DNA of 64,000 nt from Hyphomicrobiaceae bacterium (GCA_041397645.1 JAWKWE010000004.1:2542001-2606000), one strand, 5' to 3'. Shown: positions 1 to 8,495, numbered from the stretch's first letter. The notes: a model not told the origin generated them from the letters alone. Numbers and translations: made by a program.

Positions 1-1
1 G

Positions 2-535
2 CTTTTTCTGCTGCTGCAGGTCCCCATTGGATTCTACATGACGTATCGCGGCTATGATATGGAGGCCGTGAACGATAAGGGCGAAGTCGTCAAAGGCTTA
101 TGGGACGGCATCACGAACACCCTTTACAGCTCACACAAGTTGCTCGGCCTTATAATACTTCTGTTCGTGGTATTGCGGCTGAGCTATCGACTGGTCTACG
201 GCGCTCCTGCGCCGGATCGCTCGGTTCCTGCACCGCTCACCGGGGCATCGCACTTGCTCCACTGGGGCCTTTATCTGGCGCTTCTGGCGACGCCGATCAT
301 CGGGTACGTGGGAATTTCATACGGGCGTTATCTCAGCGTGTTCGGTCTTCCGTTGCCGCCGGTCACAATCGAGGACAAGAAGTTTGCCGAAGAAGTGTTT
401 GAGTACCACGAGACCGCAGCAATCATTCTTCTGTGTCTGATCGGCGTGCACGTCGCCGGCGCGCTTTATCACAAATTCATCCGGAAAGACCGCGTGGTTG
501 AGCGAATGCTTCCCAAGAAGCGGAACATCGTCTGA
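2..535 (+). CDS. Cytochrome b561 family protein (5' end outside window)
   Basis: This is a di-haem membrane cytochrome b of the bacterial b561 type, which moves electrons between the quinone pool and periplasmic partners. The frame is open from base 2, and the residues before the first internal ATG (position 38), LFLLLQVPIGFYM, read as the end of a first membrane helix. The true start therefore lies upstream and the gene is 5'-truncated here. Three more hydrophobic segments follow, at about residues 25-45, 65-90 and 125-145 counted from position 38. Candidate haem-ligand histidines are in HWGLYLAL, in YHETAA and in the last helix (GVHVAGALYH). The basic C-terminus is typical of the family. 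It converges with the methyltransferase gene ending at 572. Confidence 0.85.
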   Translation, partial: LFLLLQVPIGFYMTYRGYDMEAVNDKGEVVKGLWDGITNTLYSSHKLLGLIILLFVVLRLSYRLVYGAPAPDRSVPAPLTGASHLLHWGLYLALLATPIIGYVGISYGRYLSVFGLPLPPVTIEDKKFAEEVFEYHETAAIILLCLIGVHVAGALYHKFIRKDRVVERMLPKKRNIV

Positions 536-571
536 GGGACTTTAGCAGCTTCAATCGGGTGTGCGCGCCAA

Positions 572-1405
572 TCAGGCGGGGCATGCGAAAATGTCCGTGT
601 GGCCGATCTCGACACCGGAACGTATCACTTTCACCCACCCTTCAACCACTTTGGCGTCGAGGGCCCCGGTTTCGAGCACCGCCATCGCGTGTCCGCGTTG
701 CAATTCTGCGATCAGAGTTCGTTCGCGCTGATCGAGCTTCCAGGGGCTTTCTCCTTCCACCACGCTGTAGCCCTCAAGACGGAATTGATCAGCAAGGAGC
801 GCTGGCGCCATCGGCCCGGCGGCAGGGCCAAAACCCTTGTCATTCAGCTGATGGCGATTGAAGGCAGCGGCGATTTGATTGTCGGTGGGACGATGTGGCG
901 TCCACTTCTGCAAACCATTATAGGTGAGCACGCCATAGAACGCGACACGTGCCGCTGCCAAAGTCCGCGCCAGTTCTCGGATAAAGTTCGCGGATACGAG
1001 ATCGCATAGTGCTGACGCCGTGACGAGGTCTGTGACATTGACCATATCGCCGAGACCTGCGGCAAGATCCCGTCGCTCGAACGAGACCGATATTTCAGTG
1101 TGCCCCTTCTTGATCCGAAGACCGTCGTCTTCATCGGGCTCGCTGGAGTCTGCCCAACGACGCAGGGACTGGCGTGCGTACGCAATGAGGTCGGCGTCGT
1201 TGTCGACGAGAGTCCAGCTCTGTTTGTTGCAGAGCAGCGGAGCGGTTGCGCGCAAGTTGGACCCCGTCCCCGCTCCAAGGTCGAGAACGTGCATATGCTC
1301 GCGCAGGCCAAACCACGCCGAGACGGCGTTGGCAATCTCGCGATTGCGGCTGCGCAGATCAGCGCCTTCACGCAGGCTCAGCCAATCGCTTGAGAACATG
1401 GTCAT
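572..1405 (-). CDS. Class I SAM-dependent methyltransferase
   Basis: This is a methyltransferase of about 277 residues with a Rossmann fold. The SAM-binding motif I is clear (VLDLGAGTGSN, about residues 40-50), followed by an acidic loop (LVDNDADL) and a motif around VTASALCDLVS. I chose the ATG at 1405 because it overlaps the stop of the upstream glycosyltransferase as ATGA (1405-1402), a sign of translational coupling. An upstream ATG at 1456 would add a non-conserved arginine-rich stretch. It is the last gene of a four-gene minus-strand operon (dehydrogenase, pterin-synthase-like, glycosyltransferase, methyltransferase). The substrate is unknown. The context suggests methylation of the same small molecule or glycoside made by its neighbours, which is inference. 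Confidence 0.85.
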   Translation of the reverse strand: MTMFSSDWLSLREGADLRSRNREIANAVSAWFGLREHMHVLDLGAGTGSNLRATAPLLCNKQSWTLVDNDADLIAYARQSLRRWADSSEPDEDDGLRIKKGHTEISVSFERRDLAAGLGDMVNVTDLVTASALCDLVSANFIRELARTLAAARVAFYGVLTYNGLQKWTPHRPTDNQIAAAFNRHQLNDKGFGPAAGPMAPALLADQFRLEGYSVVEGESPWKLDQRERTLIAELQRGHAMAVLETGALDAKVVEGWVKVIRSGVEIGHTDIFACPA

Positions 1406-2448
1406 GCCTTCAGGCCCAGAATGACGGCGGCGATGCGCCGGGCCGTCTCGTGCCAAGTCGGCAACGTCCGCCCGATCTCCCAGGAGGCATCGGCGAGTTT
1501 ATCGCGCACTCTCTTGTCACTAAGTGCTTTGCGCAAGGCGACTGCCATTTCTGCTGTATTGCCCGGCTGAACGTGCAGCGCCGCGGCGCTATGAGCGGTG
1601 TCTGCCGCAGCGCCGCCGGTGGTCGTGACGATCGGCAGGCCGCGCGCCATGGCCTCGGCAATGACCATGCCGTAGCCCTCGAACAGCGAGGCTGACACGA
1701 ACAGGTCGGTACTGTCATAAAACCGGTCGAGCGTGGCGGGGACGACTTTGCCGGACAAGGTCACCCGTTCGGAAAGCCCTTCTTCAGCAATGCGCTCGCG
1801 CAGAGACTCGACGCAGGCTGGATGACGGTCGATCGCCCCTGCGATTGTCAATTTCCAGTCGATATCCTTCAAGGCGCTTAGCGCCTCGATAAGGCTTTCA
1901 TAGTTCTTACGGGGCGAGACGGCGCCGACGGCGAGGATGTGTAGCGGCGCGCCCGTTCCGGTGGCGCGCTGAGCTGGATCGGTGCCCGGTTCGGCCACGG
2001 TGATCTTATCGCGATCGACTCCGAGTTCGTCTCGCAGGATACGGGCGGTTGTGCGCGACGTAACCACGATATGATCAGCACGTTCAAGCGCGGCTGCCTC
2101 GCTGGCCTTCAATTCCACTTTTCGCGCGTGTGCCAGCCCCGTCTCCAGATAGAGGGGGTGGTGCACGACGGCAATGATGCGCCGTCCCGACAAAGTCAGT
2201 CTATCTTGAGGAATTGCGCCGAAGGCGAGACCGTCGAACAGAACCGTCGCATCGTCAGGTGTTTCAGCGACGAGCGAAATGGCATCCGCGATGTCGGCTT
2301 TCGAGGGGTTTGGAAAATCGGACGCGAGAGCCAGATGCTGCACATTCACGCCGAACGCGGGCAGCATCTCGATGACACGGCGATCATAAGCATACCCGCC
2401 GGTCGGGCTCTTGATGTCGCCGGGAATGGCGAAATAAGCGTCAGCCAC
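1402..2448 (-). CDS. Glycosyltransferase family 4 (GT-B fold)
   Basis: This 348-residue protein has the GT4 layout. The N-terminal half begins with a glycine-rich loop (SPTGGYAYDRR), and the C-terminal half carries the nucleotide-sugar site with the typical VGAVSPRKNYESLI stretch and the E-x7-E motif (SLFEGYGMVIAEAMA, about residues 255-270). The family transfers a sugar from a nucleotide donor with retention of configuration. The start at 2448 overlaps the end of the pterin-synthase-like gene by 8 bases, and the stop overlaps the methyltransferase start, so the three are probably translated as a unit. The acceptor cannot be read from sequence. The absence of other polysaccharide genes in the operon argues for a small-molecule acceptor as much as for a polysaccharide one. 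Confidence 0.88.
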   Translation of the reverse strand: MADAYFAIPGDIKSPTGGYAYDRRVIEMLPAFGVNVQHLALASDFPNPSKADIADAISLVAETPDDATVLFDGLAFGAIPQDRLTLSGRRIIAVVHHPLYLETGLAHARKVELKASEAAALERADHIVVTSRTTARILRDELGVDRDKITVAEPGTDPAQRATGTGAPLHILAVGAVSPRKNYESLIEALSALKDIDWKLTIAGAIDRHPACVESLRERIAEEGLSERVTLSGKVVPATLDRFYDSTDLFVSASLFEGYGMVIAEAMARGLPIVTTTGGAAADTAHSAAALHVQPGNTAEMAVALRKALSDKRVRDKLADASWEIGRTLPTWHETARRIAAVILGLKA

Positions 2449-2845
2449 GGATAGGTCCTTCGTATGAAGCTCGTGCCAGATCGGTTTCCGATAAGGTCAC
2501 GCGGATTTTAGCAAGGTGTTGGCCGTCATCCCCTAGACGCCCGTCCTGCGCGGCCTCGCAGATCCGGTCGAAGACATACTTGCAGAGAAATTCGGTTGTA
2601 GTGAGGACGCCGTTGAATTGAGGTAAAGCGTCGAGATTTTGGTAGGCAAGCGGTTTAAGCGTCTTGCTCAGCACATCGAGGGCCGCGCCGATATCTACGA
2701 CGACGTTCTTGGCGCTGAGCTTGTCTGCGTAAAAGGCGACATCAACGACAAAGGTCGCGCCGTGCATGTTCTGCGCCGGGCCGAAGAAGGGATCGGGTAG
2801 GGAGTGGGCGATCATGATCCGATCGCGAACTTCCACGCAGAACAT
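2441..2845 (-). CDS. 6-pyruvoyl-tetrahydropterin synthase / QueD-like protein, degenerate active site
   Basis: This 134-residue protein belongs to the T-fold PTPS/QueD family, whose usual members convert dihydroneopterin triphosphate. The family pattern is visible: His14 (MIAHSL), then MHGATF with His28, and a C-terminal LSETDL whose Glu normally anchors the pterin ring. Several usual catalytic residues are missing. The second zinc-binding motif reads HGA instead of HGH, the catalytic Cys just before it is replaced (AQNMHG), and the family's LDHH segment reads LAYQN. Either the chemistry differs or it acts as a pterin-binding protein. I chose ATG 2845, which has AAGGAAG eight bases upstream; ATG 2863 is the alternative. 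It sits between the dehydrogenase (30 bases upstream) and the glycosyltransferase (8-base overlap). Confidence 0.78.
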   Translation of the reverse strand: MFCVEVRDRIMIAHSLPDPFFGPAQNMHGATFVVDVAFYADKLSAKNVVVDIGAALDVLSKTLKPLAYQNLDALPQFNGVLTTTEFLCKYVFDRICEAAQDGRLGDDGQHLAKIRVTLSETDLARASYEGPIRG

Positions 2846-2875
2846 GGGGAGATCTTCCTTCATTCCGGCACACGG

Positions 2876-3895
2876 TTAATCGGGGTAGCGGATCAGTGGC
2901 GGTAGCCCGCCGCTGGAATTCGATAGCACTGCGGCAAGCTGTTGGGGTACCGCTTCGAACGGAATTTCCTCGCTCACAAGCGCGTCCAGCAACGGATCGT
3001 CAAGAAGGCAAAGAGCTGTTTCCAGGCGTTTGCGATGGCTAAATGTGGGCCGGTGGCTTGGCGCAACGTGCCCGACTTGCGACGATATCAACCGCAGTCG
3101 ACGGGCGTGGAACGCACCTCCCAGATGTACCGTGGCAGGCGCATCGCCATACCAGCTCGCCTCGATGATGCGGCCCTCGAAGGCAGCCGCGGCCAGTGCC
3201 GTTTGCAGCCCGGCAGAGGTCGCGGAGGTATGAAACACGATCGAGTTGTCGTCTTTGAGCTCGGCGGGTGGCGAGAAGGGTATATCCAGAGCCGACGCCA
3301 GTGCCGCTTTCGCCGGGTCGATGTCGCACAAGGTGACGCGCACGCCCGGCATCCGTCTCGCAAGTCTGGCAGTTAACAAGCCGAGCACGCCGGCGCCGAT
3401 CACCGCAACCCTGTCGCCAGGACCGGTGCCCGCATCCCAATGGGCATTAAGCGCTGTTTCCATATTGGCTGCCAGCGTCGCCCGGCGGGCAGGCACGCAG
3501 TCTGGGACCGGCACCAGCATCTCAACAGGGGCGTGAAAAAAGTCCTGGTGGGGATGGAGGCTGAAAACGGTCTTACCCGCGAGGTGTTCTGGACCTGCAA
3601 CCACCGTACCGGTCGCCGAATAGCCGTATTTAACGGGGAAGGGAAACGAGCCCGACTGCATTGGCGCGCGCATGCGCTGCCATTCCGATTGGGGCACATG
3701 GCCGAAAGCAACGAGGCGTTCCGTGCCACGGCTGATCGCGCTGAAAATAGTCTTGACCCGGGCCTCCCCGGCTATGGGAACTCCAAGCCGTTCGGTGCGC
3801 AGCTCGGCAACTCCCGGCTTGACGTACCACAGCGCCCGGGCCACCACCATTTGGCCCTGGCTGCGGCGCACCACGTCTGCCGCCCTGCTTTCCAT
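2876..3895 (-). CDS. MDR-superfamily (BchC-like) alcohol dehydrogenase
   Basis: This 339-residue medium-chain dehydrogenase/reductase has an N-terminal GroES-like domain and a Rossmann domain with the nucleotide loop VIGAGVLGLLTARLA (about residues 165-180). The catalytic-zinc motifs of ordinary alcohol dehydrogenases (CGxCGxD and GHE) are absent. In their place is SAISRGTERL, the form I associate with BchC, the bacteriochlorophyllide hydroxyethyl dehydrogenase. That points to oxidation or reduction of a secondary alcohol on a bulky substrate without zinc. No photosynthesis genes lie nearby. It is the first gene of the minus-strand operon, and its start is only about 20 bases from the divergent OpgH start. 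A second possible start is the internal ATG at 3850. Confidence 0.8.
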   Translation of the reverse strand: MESRAADVVRRSQGQMVVARALWYVKPGVAELRTERLGVPIAGEARVKTIFSAISRGTERLVAFGHVPQSEWQRMRAPMQSGSFPFPVKYGYSATGTVVAGPEHLAGKTVFSLHPHQDFFHAPVEMLVPVPDCVPARRATLAANMETALNAHWDAGTGPGDRVAVIGAGVLGLLTARLARRMPGVRVTLCDIDPAKAALASALDIPFSPPAELKDDNSIVFHTSATSAGLQTALAAAAFEGRIIEASWYGDAPATVHLGGAFHARRLRLISSQVGHVAPSHRPTFSHRKRLETALCLLDDPLLDALVSEEIPFEAVPQQLAAVLSNSSGGLPPLIRYPD

Positions 3896-3915
3896 CGTCT
3901 ATCCTCGCAATTTCC

Positions 3916-5760
3916 GTGGCTGAAGCGCCGATGACCGCGTCCTCTCACAATCCGGACCTCGCCCGGACGGCTGACCGGCTGAGCCTTACGACACCGGCGG
4001 GGTTGCAGGCAAACGCCAAGCTCGCCCGCCGCCGCCTTGGCCTTCTGGTGACCTGTGTCGCGATATGGGCGGCGCTGGGGGGGTGGTTTGCAAGCATCGT
4101 CTCATCGGGCGGATGGACTTTGATCGATTGCGTGCTGCTGATCTGCTTCCTGGTTGGCACACCCTGGGCCGTCTTGGGTCTGTGCAACGCGGCTGTCGGA
4201 CTTTGGTTGCGCCATGGAGCGCGCGATGGTCTGACCGAGGCTGCGCCGTTCCTGTCTCTCACGCGCGAACAAGTGTGCGAGCCCGTAAGAATTAGAACCG
4301 CCGTTCTAATGACGGTGCGAAATGAAGATCCTGAGCGCGCGCTACGACGTCTGCAGACCGTTAAGCAAAGTTTGGATGCGACGGGCGAAGGCGGCAACTT
4401 TGCCTACTTTGTTCTCAGCGATACCCAAATGCCAGACGTTGCCGCGCGAGAAGAAGCCGCTGTTTCGCGTTGGCAGGCAGCTGAAGGCGAAGGCGGGCAG
4501 ATCGTCTATCGCCGGCGCGCCCACAACACCGGCTTCAAGGCTGGAAACGTGCGTGACTTCTGCGAGACTTACGGACGCAATTTTGAGCTGATGCTTCCAC
4601 TCGATGCCGATAGCTTGATGACGGGTCACGCGGTGGTCGAGCTGGTTCGCATCATGCAGGCCCATCGCAAGATCGGAATTCTGCAAAGTTTGGTAGTGGG
4701 TATGCCTTCGTCATCTCCATTTGCCCGATTGTTCCAGTTCGGAATGCGCTTTGGTATGCGCAGCTACACTTTGGGCCAGGCTTGGTGGGTAGGAGATTGC
4801 GGACCCTTCTGGGGGCATAATGCGCTCGTGCGTATTGCGCCTTTCACCGAGCATTGTCGGCTTCCTCTGCTTCCCGGTGATCCGCCCCTGGGTGGGCATG
4901 TTCTCTCCCACGATCAAGTCGAAGCGACATTAATGCGTCGCGCCGGCTTCGAAGTGCGCGTGATGCCTATCGAGCGCGGATCTTATGAGGAGAATCCGCC
5001 TGACGTGCTTGAGTTCATCCACCGCGATGTGCGCTGGTGCCAGGGAAACATGCAGTATCTGAAATTGCTTGGAACGCCAGGGCTGCATCCGGTCAGTCGC
5101 TTTCAGCTGGTGTGGGCCATTTTGATGTTCATAGGCGTGCCGGCCTGGACGGTAATGATCGCGCTTTCACCATTTGCCGCGCATGAGGCAATGCAGCAGC
5201 CGAGCTTTCCTGCGACAAGCGCGAAGGCACTCTATGTCACCTATCTGCTGATCTATCTCACGCCGAAACTTGCCGGGCTTATGGATGCAGCTTTGACGAA
5301 GGGAGAGGTTGCACGATTTGGCGGAGCGCTGCGCTTTTGGAGCGGCGGCGCGATGGAAATCGTTTTTTCGTTTCTGCAAGGCGCGGTCTCCACGATTCGA
5401 ACCAGCATCTTCATGACCGGACTCTTGTTGGGCAGGTCAATCGTGTGGAGCGGCCAGAACCGCGATGCGAAAGGCATCAGATGGGCAACGGCAACGCGTG
5501 CGCTCTGGCCGCAAACGTTGTTTGGTGTCGTGGTTATGAGCGCACTCTATGCCGCCTCACCGCCCACCCTGCTGTGGAGTTTGCCCCTCACCGCAGGGTA
5601 TATTCTGGCCATTCCCTTTGCAGTCGCCACTGCGAACCCGAAGCTGGGTCACTTCATGCGACACCATCTCATTGCGGCTATTCCAGAAGAGATCGCGCCT
5701 GTGCCGGAGATCGTTAGGGTGCAGTCGGGCCGCGAATGGGCAGAGGTGGTGCGGGCATGA
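3916..5760 (+). CDS. opgH: Glucans biosynthesis glucosyltransferase H (OpgH/MdoH)
   Basis: This is an inner-membrane family 2 glucosyltransferase that polymerises UDP-glucose into the backbone of osmoregulated periplasmic glucans. The 614 residues show two N-terminal membrane helices (about 45-65 and 75-100), a cytoplasmic GT-A domain with PLDADS (the DxD motif, about 227-232) and the RxxRW-type acceptor motif (RDVRWCQGN, about 370-378), then several C-terminal membrane helices. The predicted start is GTG 3916; an in-frame ATG at 3931 is the alternative. It is shorter than the Escherichia coli protein (847 residues), as in many alphaproteobacteria. The usual partner OpgG is not adjacent. Its stop overlaps the next gene's start as ATGA (5757-5760), so the FkbM methyltransferase is probably co-translated. 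Confidence 0.88.
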   Translation: MAEAPMTASSHNPDLARTADRLSLTTPAGLQANAKLARRRLGLLVTCVAIWAALGGWFASIVSSGGWTLIDCVLLICFLVGTPWAVLGLCNAAVGLWLRHGARDGLTEAAPFLSLTREQVCEPVRIRTAVLMTVRNEDPERALRRLQTVKQSLDATGEGGNFAYFVLSDTQMPDVAAREEAAVSRWQAAEGEGGQIVYRRRAHNTGFKAGNVRDFCETYGRNFELMLPLDADSLMTGHAVVELVRIMQAHRKIGILQSLVVGMPSSSPFARLFQFGMRFGMRSYTLGQAWWVGDCGPFWGHNALVRIAPFTEHCRLPLLPGDPPLGGHVLSHDQVEATLMRRAGFEVRVMPIERGSYEENPPDVLEFIHRDVRWCQGNMQYLKLLGTPGLHPVSRFQLVWAILMFIGVPAWTVMIALSPFAAHEAMQQPSFPATSAKALYVTYLLIYLTPKLAGLMDAALTKGEVARFGGALRFWSGGAMEIVFSFLQGAVSTIRTSIFMTGLLLGRSIVWSGQNRDAKGIRWATATRALWPQTLFGVVVMSALYAASPPTLLWSLPLTAGYILAIPFAVATANPKLGHFMRHHLIAAIPEEIAPVPEIVRVQSGREWAEVVRA

Positions 5761-6503
5761 CGTCTCGTGCGCTCGAGGGCGTGTTTCGCTCCCTGCGTCT
5801 CTATCACGGAGCCGAGGCGCCCCGCGCCAAGATGGACGAACTCTATGGTCGCTTCATCTCGGCGGGAGATCTTGTTTTCGACATCGGCGCGCACGTGGGC
5901 GATCGCGTGTCGTCATTCCGCAGGCTCGGCGCGCGCGTCGTCGCCGTTGAACCGCAACCCCTCGCAATGCGCGCACTGCGGCTCATTCATGGCCAAGATG
6001 ATGACGTCACGCTTATACGGGCTGCCGTCGCTTCGCAGCGCGGTCAGCTTAGATTGAGGATCAACAGTGCCAACCCCACGGTCTCGACAGCTTCGGACAG
6101 TTTCGTTGCCGGGGCCGACGGGGCATTGGGCTGGGAAGGACAGGTCTGGGACGATGAGATCGTCGTAGCGACCACGACAGTCGATGAACTCGTCGCTCGG
6201 GCAGGGTGCCCGCAGTTCATCAAGATCGACGTCGAGGGTTTCGAGGATGACGTGCTCGCCGGTTTGAGTGTGCCCGTGCGCGCATTGTCGTTCGAATTCA
6301 CCACCATTGCCATGGAGATCGCCTTGCGCGCTGTGGAACGGTTGGCAAAGCTTGGCCCTTATAACTTCGACGTTGCCATGGGAGAATCCCAGCATTTGGC
6401 TTTCGGCCGGGCGTTAGAGGCGGACGAGATGACGCGCTTCTTGAAAGCGTTACCTCACAGCGCTAATTCGGGCGATGTGTATGCTTGGTTGGCGGAAGAC
6501 TGA
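5757..6503 (+). CDS. FkbM family methyltransferase
   Basis: This 248-residue SAM-dependent methyltransferase is of the FkbM type, which usually O-methylates sugars or hydroxyl groups. Motif I is VFDIGAHVGDRVSSF (about residues 40-54), an acidic VAVEPQP follows, and the family hallmark IKIDVEGFEDDVL sits near residue 155. The ATG at 5757 is preferred because it overlaps the OpgH stop by four bases; an ATG at 5736 would lengthen the protein by seven residues within opgH. The coupling to OpgH suggests that the substrate is the glucan or a glucan-linked group. That is inference, since the known glucan decorations I recall are charged groups such as phosphoglycerol and succinyl. Confidence 0.85.
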   Translation: MTSRALEGVFRSLRLYHGAEAPRAKMDELYGRFISAGDLVFDIGAHVGDRVSSFRRLGARVVAVEPQPLAMRALRLIHGQDDDVTLIRAAVASQRGQLRLRINSANPTVSTASDSFVAGADGALGWEGQVWDDEIVVATTTVDELVARAGCPQFIKIDVEGFEDDVLAGLSVPVRALSFEFTTIAMEIALRAVERLAKLGPYNFDVAMGESQHLAFGRALEADEMTRFLKALPHSANSGDVYAWLAED

Positions 6504-6552
6504 ACTTGGGGCTTAGGGCTCTTTAATTCGTTACATTGGAGATTGAACTGAC

Positions 6553-7563
6553 ATGCGCCGCACGATCCAATTTCTCATTGCCGCTGCTACCGCTTTAGGT
6601 ATCGCCGGGCAGGTCAGCGCGGCTTCTCTCGACGGACTTGCCGTGGACGTCACCAACGAGAGCGAGCCGGTGCTCTGCGCAGAGAAAGATAACGTCGCAA
6701 TTGCGTTCGAGAATAAGAATGTGCGCTCGTTTCGCATCGAAGCCGCGCACCCCGTTTATCTCTCCGCGGGAATGCGCGACAACTTCGAGGCCGACTGGAC
6801 CGCGTGTGATATGACCGCCGACCCCGCCTATAAGGCGCCGGGTCAGCCACGTAAGGAAACGCTTTACGAAGAAACCCAGATGTGGGTCGTCGGATACGCC
6901 TTCCCGACTTTCTGGCGGCCTTCGACGGCGAAGGTTCGTATCGGCGACCGCGTTGAAGAAGGTATTCACATGCTGCAGGTATGGTTGCTGCGGACTGACG
7001 GCGCGGAGGAAGTTCTCGTGCTTTATCCGCAGGACGGTTATTGGCGGCCCAGGCCTATGACGCCGCCGGAAATGCGCAACACCGGCTACGGATCCTCCTT
7101 CCTTGTCGGCCCGATTGATCGCGACGTTCGTCCGCACGTCAAGTTCAAGGAGGTCGCGTTCGATCCTAAAACACGCACGTTCACGCTTCAGTTCGAAAGG
7201 GGCGGCAGCGCAACTGTCCGCATGGTCAAGGCCGACCACAACCGTTTGGCTCTGGATGTAGCGTTCGACAAAGGCATCGAGAACGGCCCGTTCGCTATGT
7301 TACGCTCGATGTATGTGACGGAGTTCAATAATGACGTCGCCCGCATCGCAGTGCGCGAGCGTGACGCGAAGGGCTGGCGCGAGGACAACATCATGAAGTT
7401 CGACAAGGCACATGCGACCGACATCTGGATGGGCCGTTTGTCGCCCTCACAGCACAACACATCCTCGCCCGATGTCGTGTTTAACTCGTTCTCCGATGGG
7501 CCCTACCCGAAGCGCCCCAAGAGCGAGCCTCCGCCGGAAGTACGGGTGGAGGATGCAAGATAG
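6553..7563 (+). CDS. Conserved exported protein of unknown function
   Basis: This 336-residue protein has a clear Sec signal peptide (MRRTIQFLIAAATALGIAGQ, cleavage near VSAAS at about residue 24). The mature part is mixed beta-rich sequence with tryptophans and aromatic/proline segments (WVVGYAFPTFWRP, PQDGYWRPRPMTP). It has two cysteines near the N-terminus, in VLCAEKD and WTACDMT, which could form a disulfide. The C-terminal 20 residues are proline- and charge-rich. I do not recognise a domain. It follows the OpgH/FkbM pair by 49 bases on the same strand, so a periplasmic role connected with glucans is possible but unproven. Confidence 0.75.
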   Translation: MRRTIQFLIAAATALGIAGQVSAASLDGLAVDVTNESEPVLCAEKDNVAIAFENKNVRSFRIEAAHPVYLSAGMRDNFEADWTACDMTADPAYKAPGQPRKETLYEETQMWVVGYAFPTFWRPSTAKVRIGDRVEEGIHMLQVWLLRTDGAEEVLVLYPQDGYWRPRPMTPPEMRNTGYGSSFLVGPIDRDVRPHVKFKEVAFDPKTRTFTLQFERGGSATVRMVKADHNRLALDVAFDKGIENGPFAMLRSMYVTEFNNDVARIAVRERDAKGWREDNIMKFDKAHATDIWMGRLSPSQHNTSSPDVVFNSFSDGPYPKRPKSEPPPEVRVEDAR

Positions 7564-7676
7564 CCCATACGACTACGCCGCTCGGTTACTATGAACTGTT
7601 GTAGAAGGGCCTCGGCCGTTCGTTGTGCGGTCGGGGGCCGCTGGCGTCGACCAAGGTCGGGAAGGATGAGTTCGTC

Positions 7677-8495
7677 ATGACGGCACTAGTGTCGAATTTC
7701 ACCGGCAGTATTCCAAAGCACTACGACGAGCACCTGGGGCCGTATCTTTTTTCGGAGTATGCGCGCGATATGAGCGAGCGGGTTGCGGCTCTGCAAGTCT
7801 CCAGTGTCTTGGAAATCGCTGCAGGAACCGGGATCGTATCTCGTCAGTTGAAAGATGCTCTTCCCAAAGCCGCGCAACTGACTATCAGCGATCTCAATCA
7901 GCCAATGCTGGACGTGGCCGCAAGTAAATTCTCTGGCGATGAGCAGGTTGAGATCAAACAGGCCGATGCGACCGCTCTGCCATTCGATGATGAGGCTTTC
8001 GACGTCCTTTGTTGTCAGTTCGGAGTCATGTTCTTTCCAGACAAGCCGAAGGCGTATCGCGAGGCTCTTCGCGTCTTGCGTCCGAAAGGACGATACATCT
8101 TCAGCGTGTGGGGCGCGTTAGAGGAAAATCCATTCGCGCGCGTCGCGCAGGACACCATCGCGAGCTTTTTCGCAACCGATCCGCCAACCTTCTACATGAC
8201 CCCATTCGGTTATCATGACATGGGGGCCATCCAATCAGCACTCGACGAAGCAGGGTTCTCCCGTATTGCAGCATATAATGTGCATCGCGAGATTGATATT
8301 CCGGAAGCGTCTCATTTTGCGCGAGGGCTCGTCCTGGGCAATCCGGTGAGCGAAGAAATTCGCACCCGAGGTGCATCAGACCATGAGACGGTGATCGCCG
8401 CAGTGGCCGACGCGCTGGAAAAATCCTTTGGTACCAATCCCGGACGGATGCCGCTTAACGCTATAGTCGTCGAGGCGCAAAAACCCTTACCCTAA
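7677..8495 (+). CDS. Class I SAM-dependent methyltransferase (methyltransferase domain 11)
   Basis: This 272-residue methyltransferase resembles the UbiE/COQ5-like group. Motif I is VLEIAAGTGIVSRQL (about residues 42-56), the acidic loop is ISDLNQPML, and a post-motif region reads DATALPFDDEAFDVLCCQFG. A conserved ALRVLRPKGRY segment follows. I chose ATG 7677, preceded by GGAAGGATGAG; an upstream in-frame start at 7623 adds residues without family likeness. The gene stands alone between the exported protein and a small secreted protein, and its substrate cannot be told. Confidence 0.85.
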   Translation: MTALVSNFTGSIPKHYDEHLGPYLFSEYARDMSERVAALQVSSVLEIAAGTGIVSRQLKDALPKAAQLTISDLNQPMLDVAASKFSGDEQVEIKQADATALPFDDEAFDVLCCQFGVMFFPDKPKAYREALRVLRPKGRYIFSVWGALEENPFARVAQDTIASFFATDPPTFYMTPFGYHDMGAIQSALDEAGFSRIAAYNVHREIDIPEASHFARGLVLGNPVSEEIRTRGASDHETVIAAVADALEKSFGTNPGRMPLNAIVVEAQKPLP

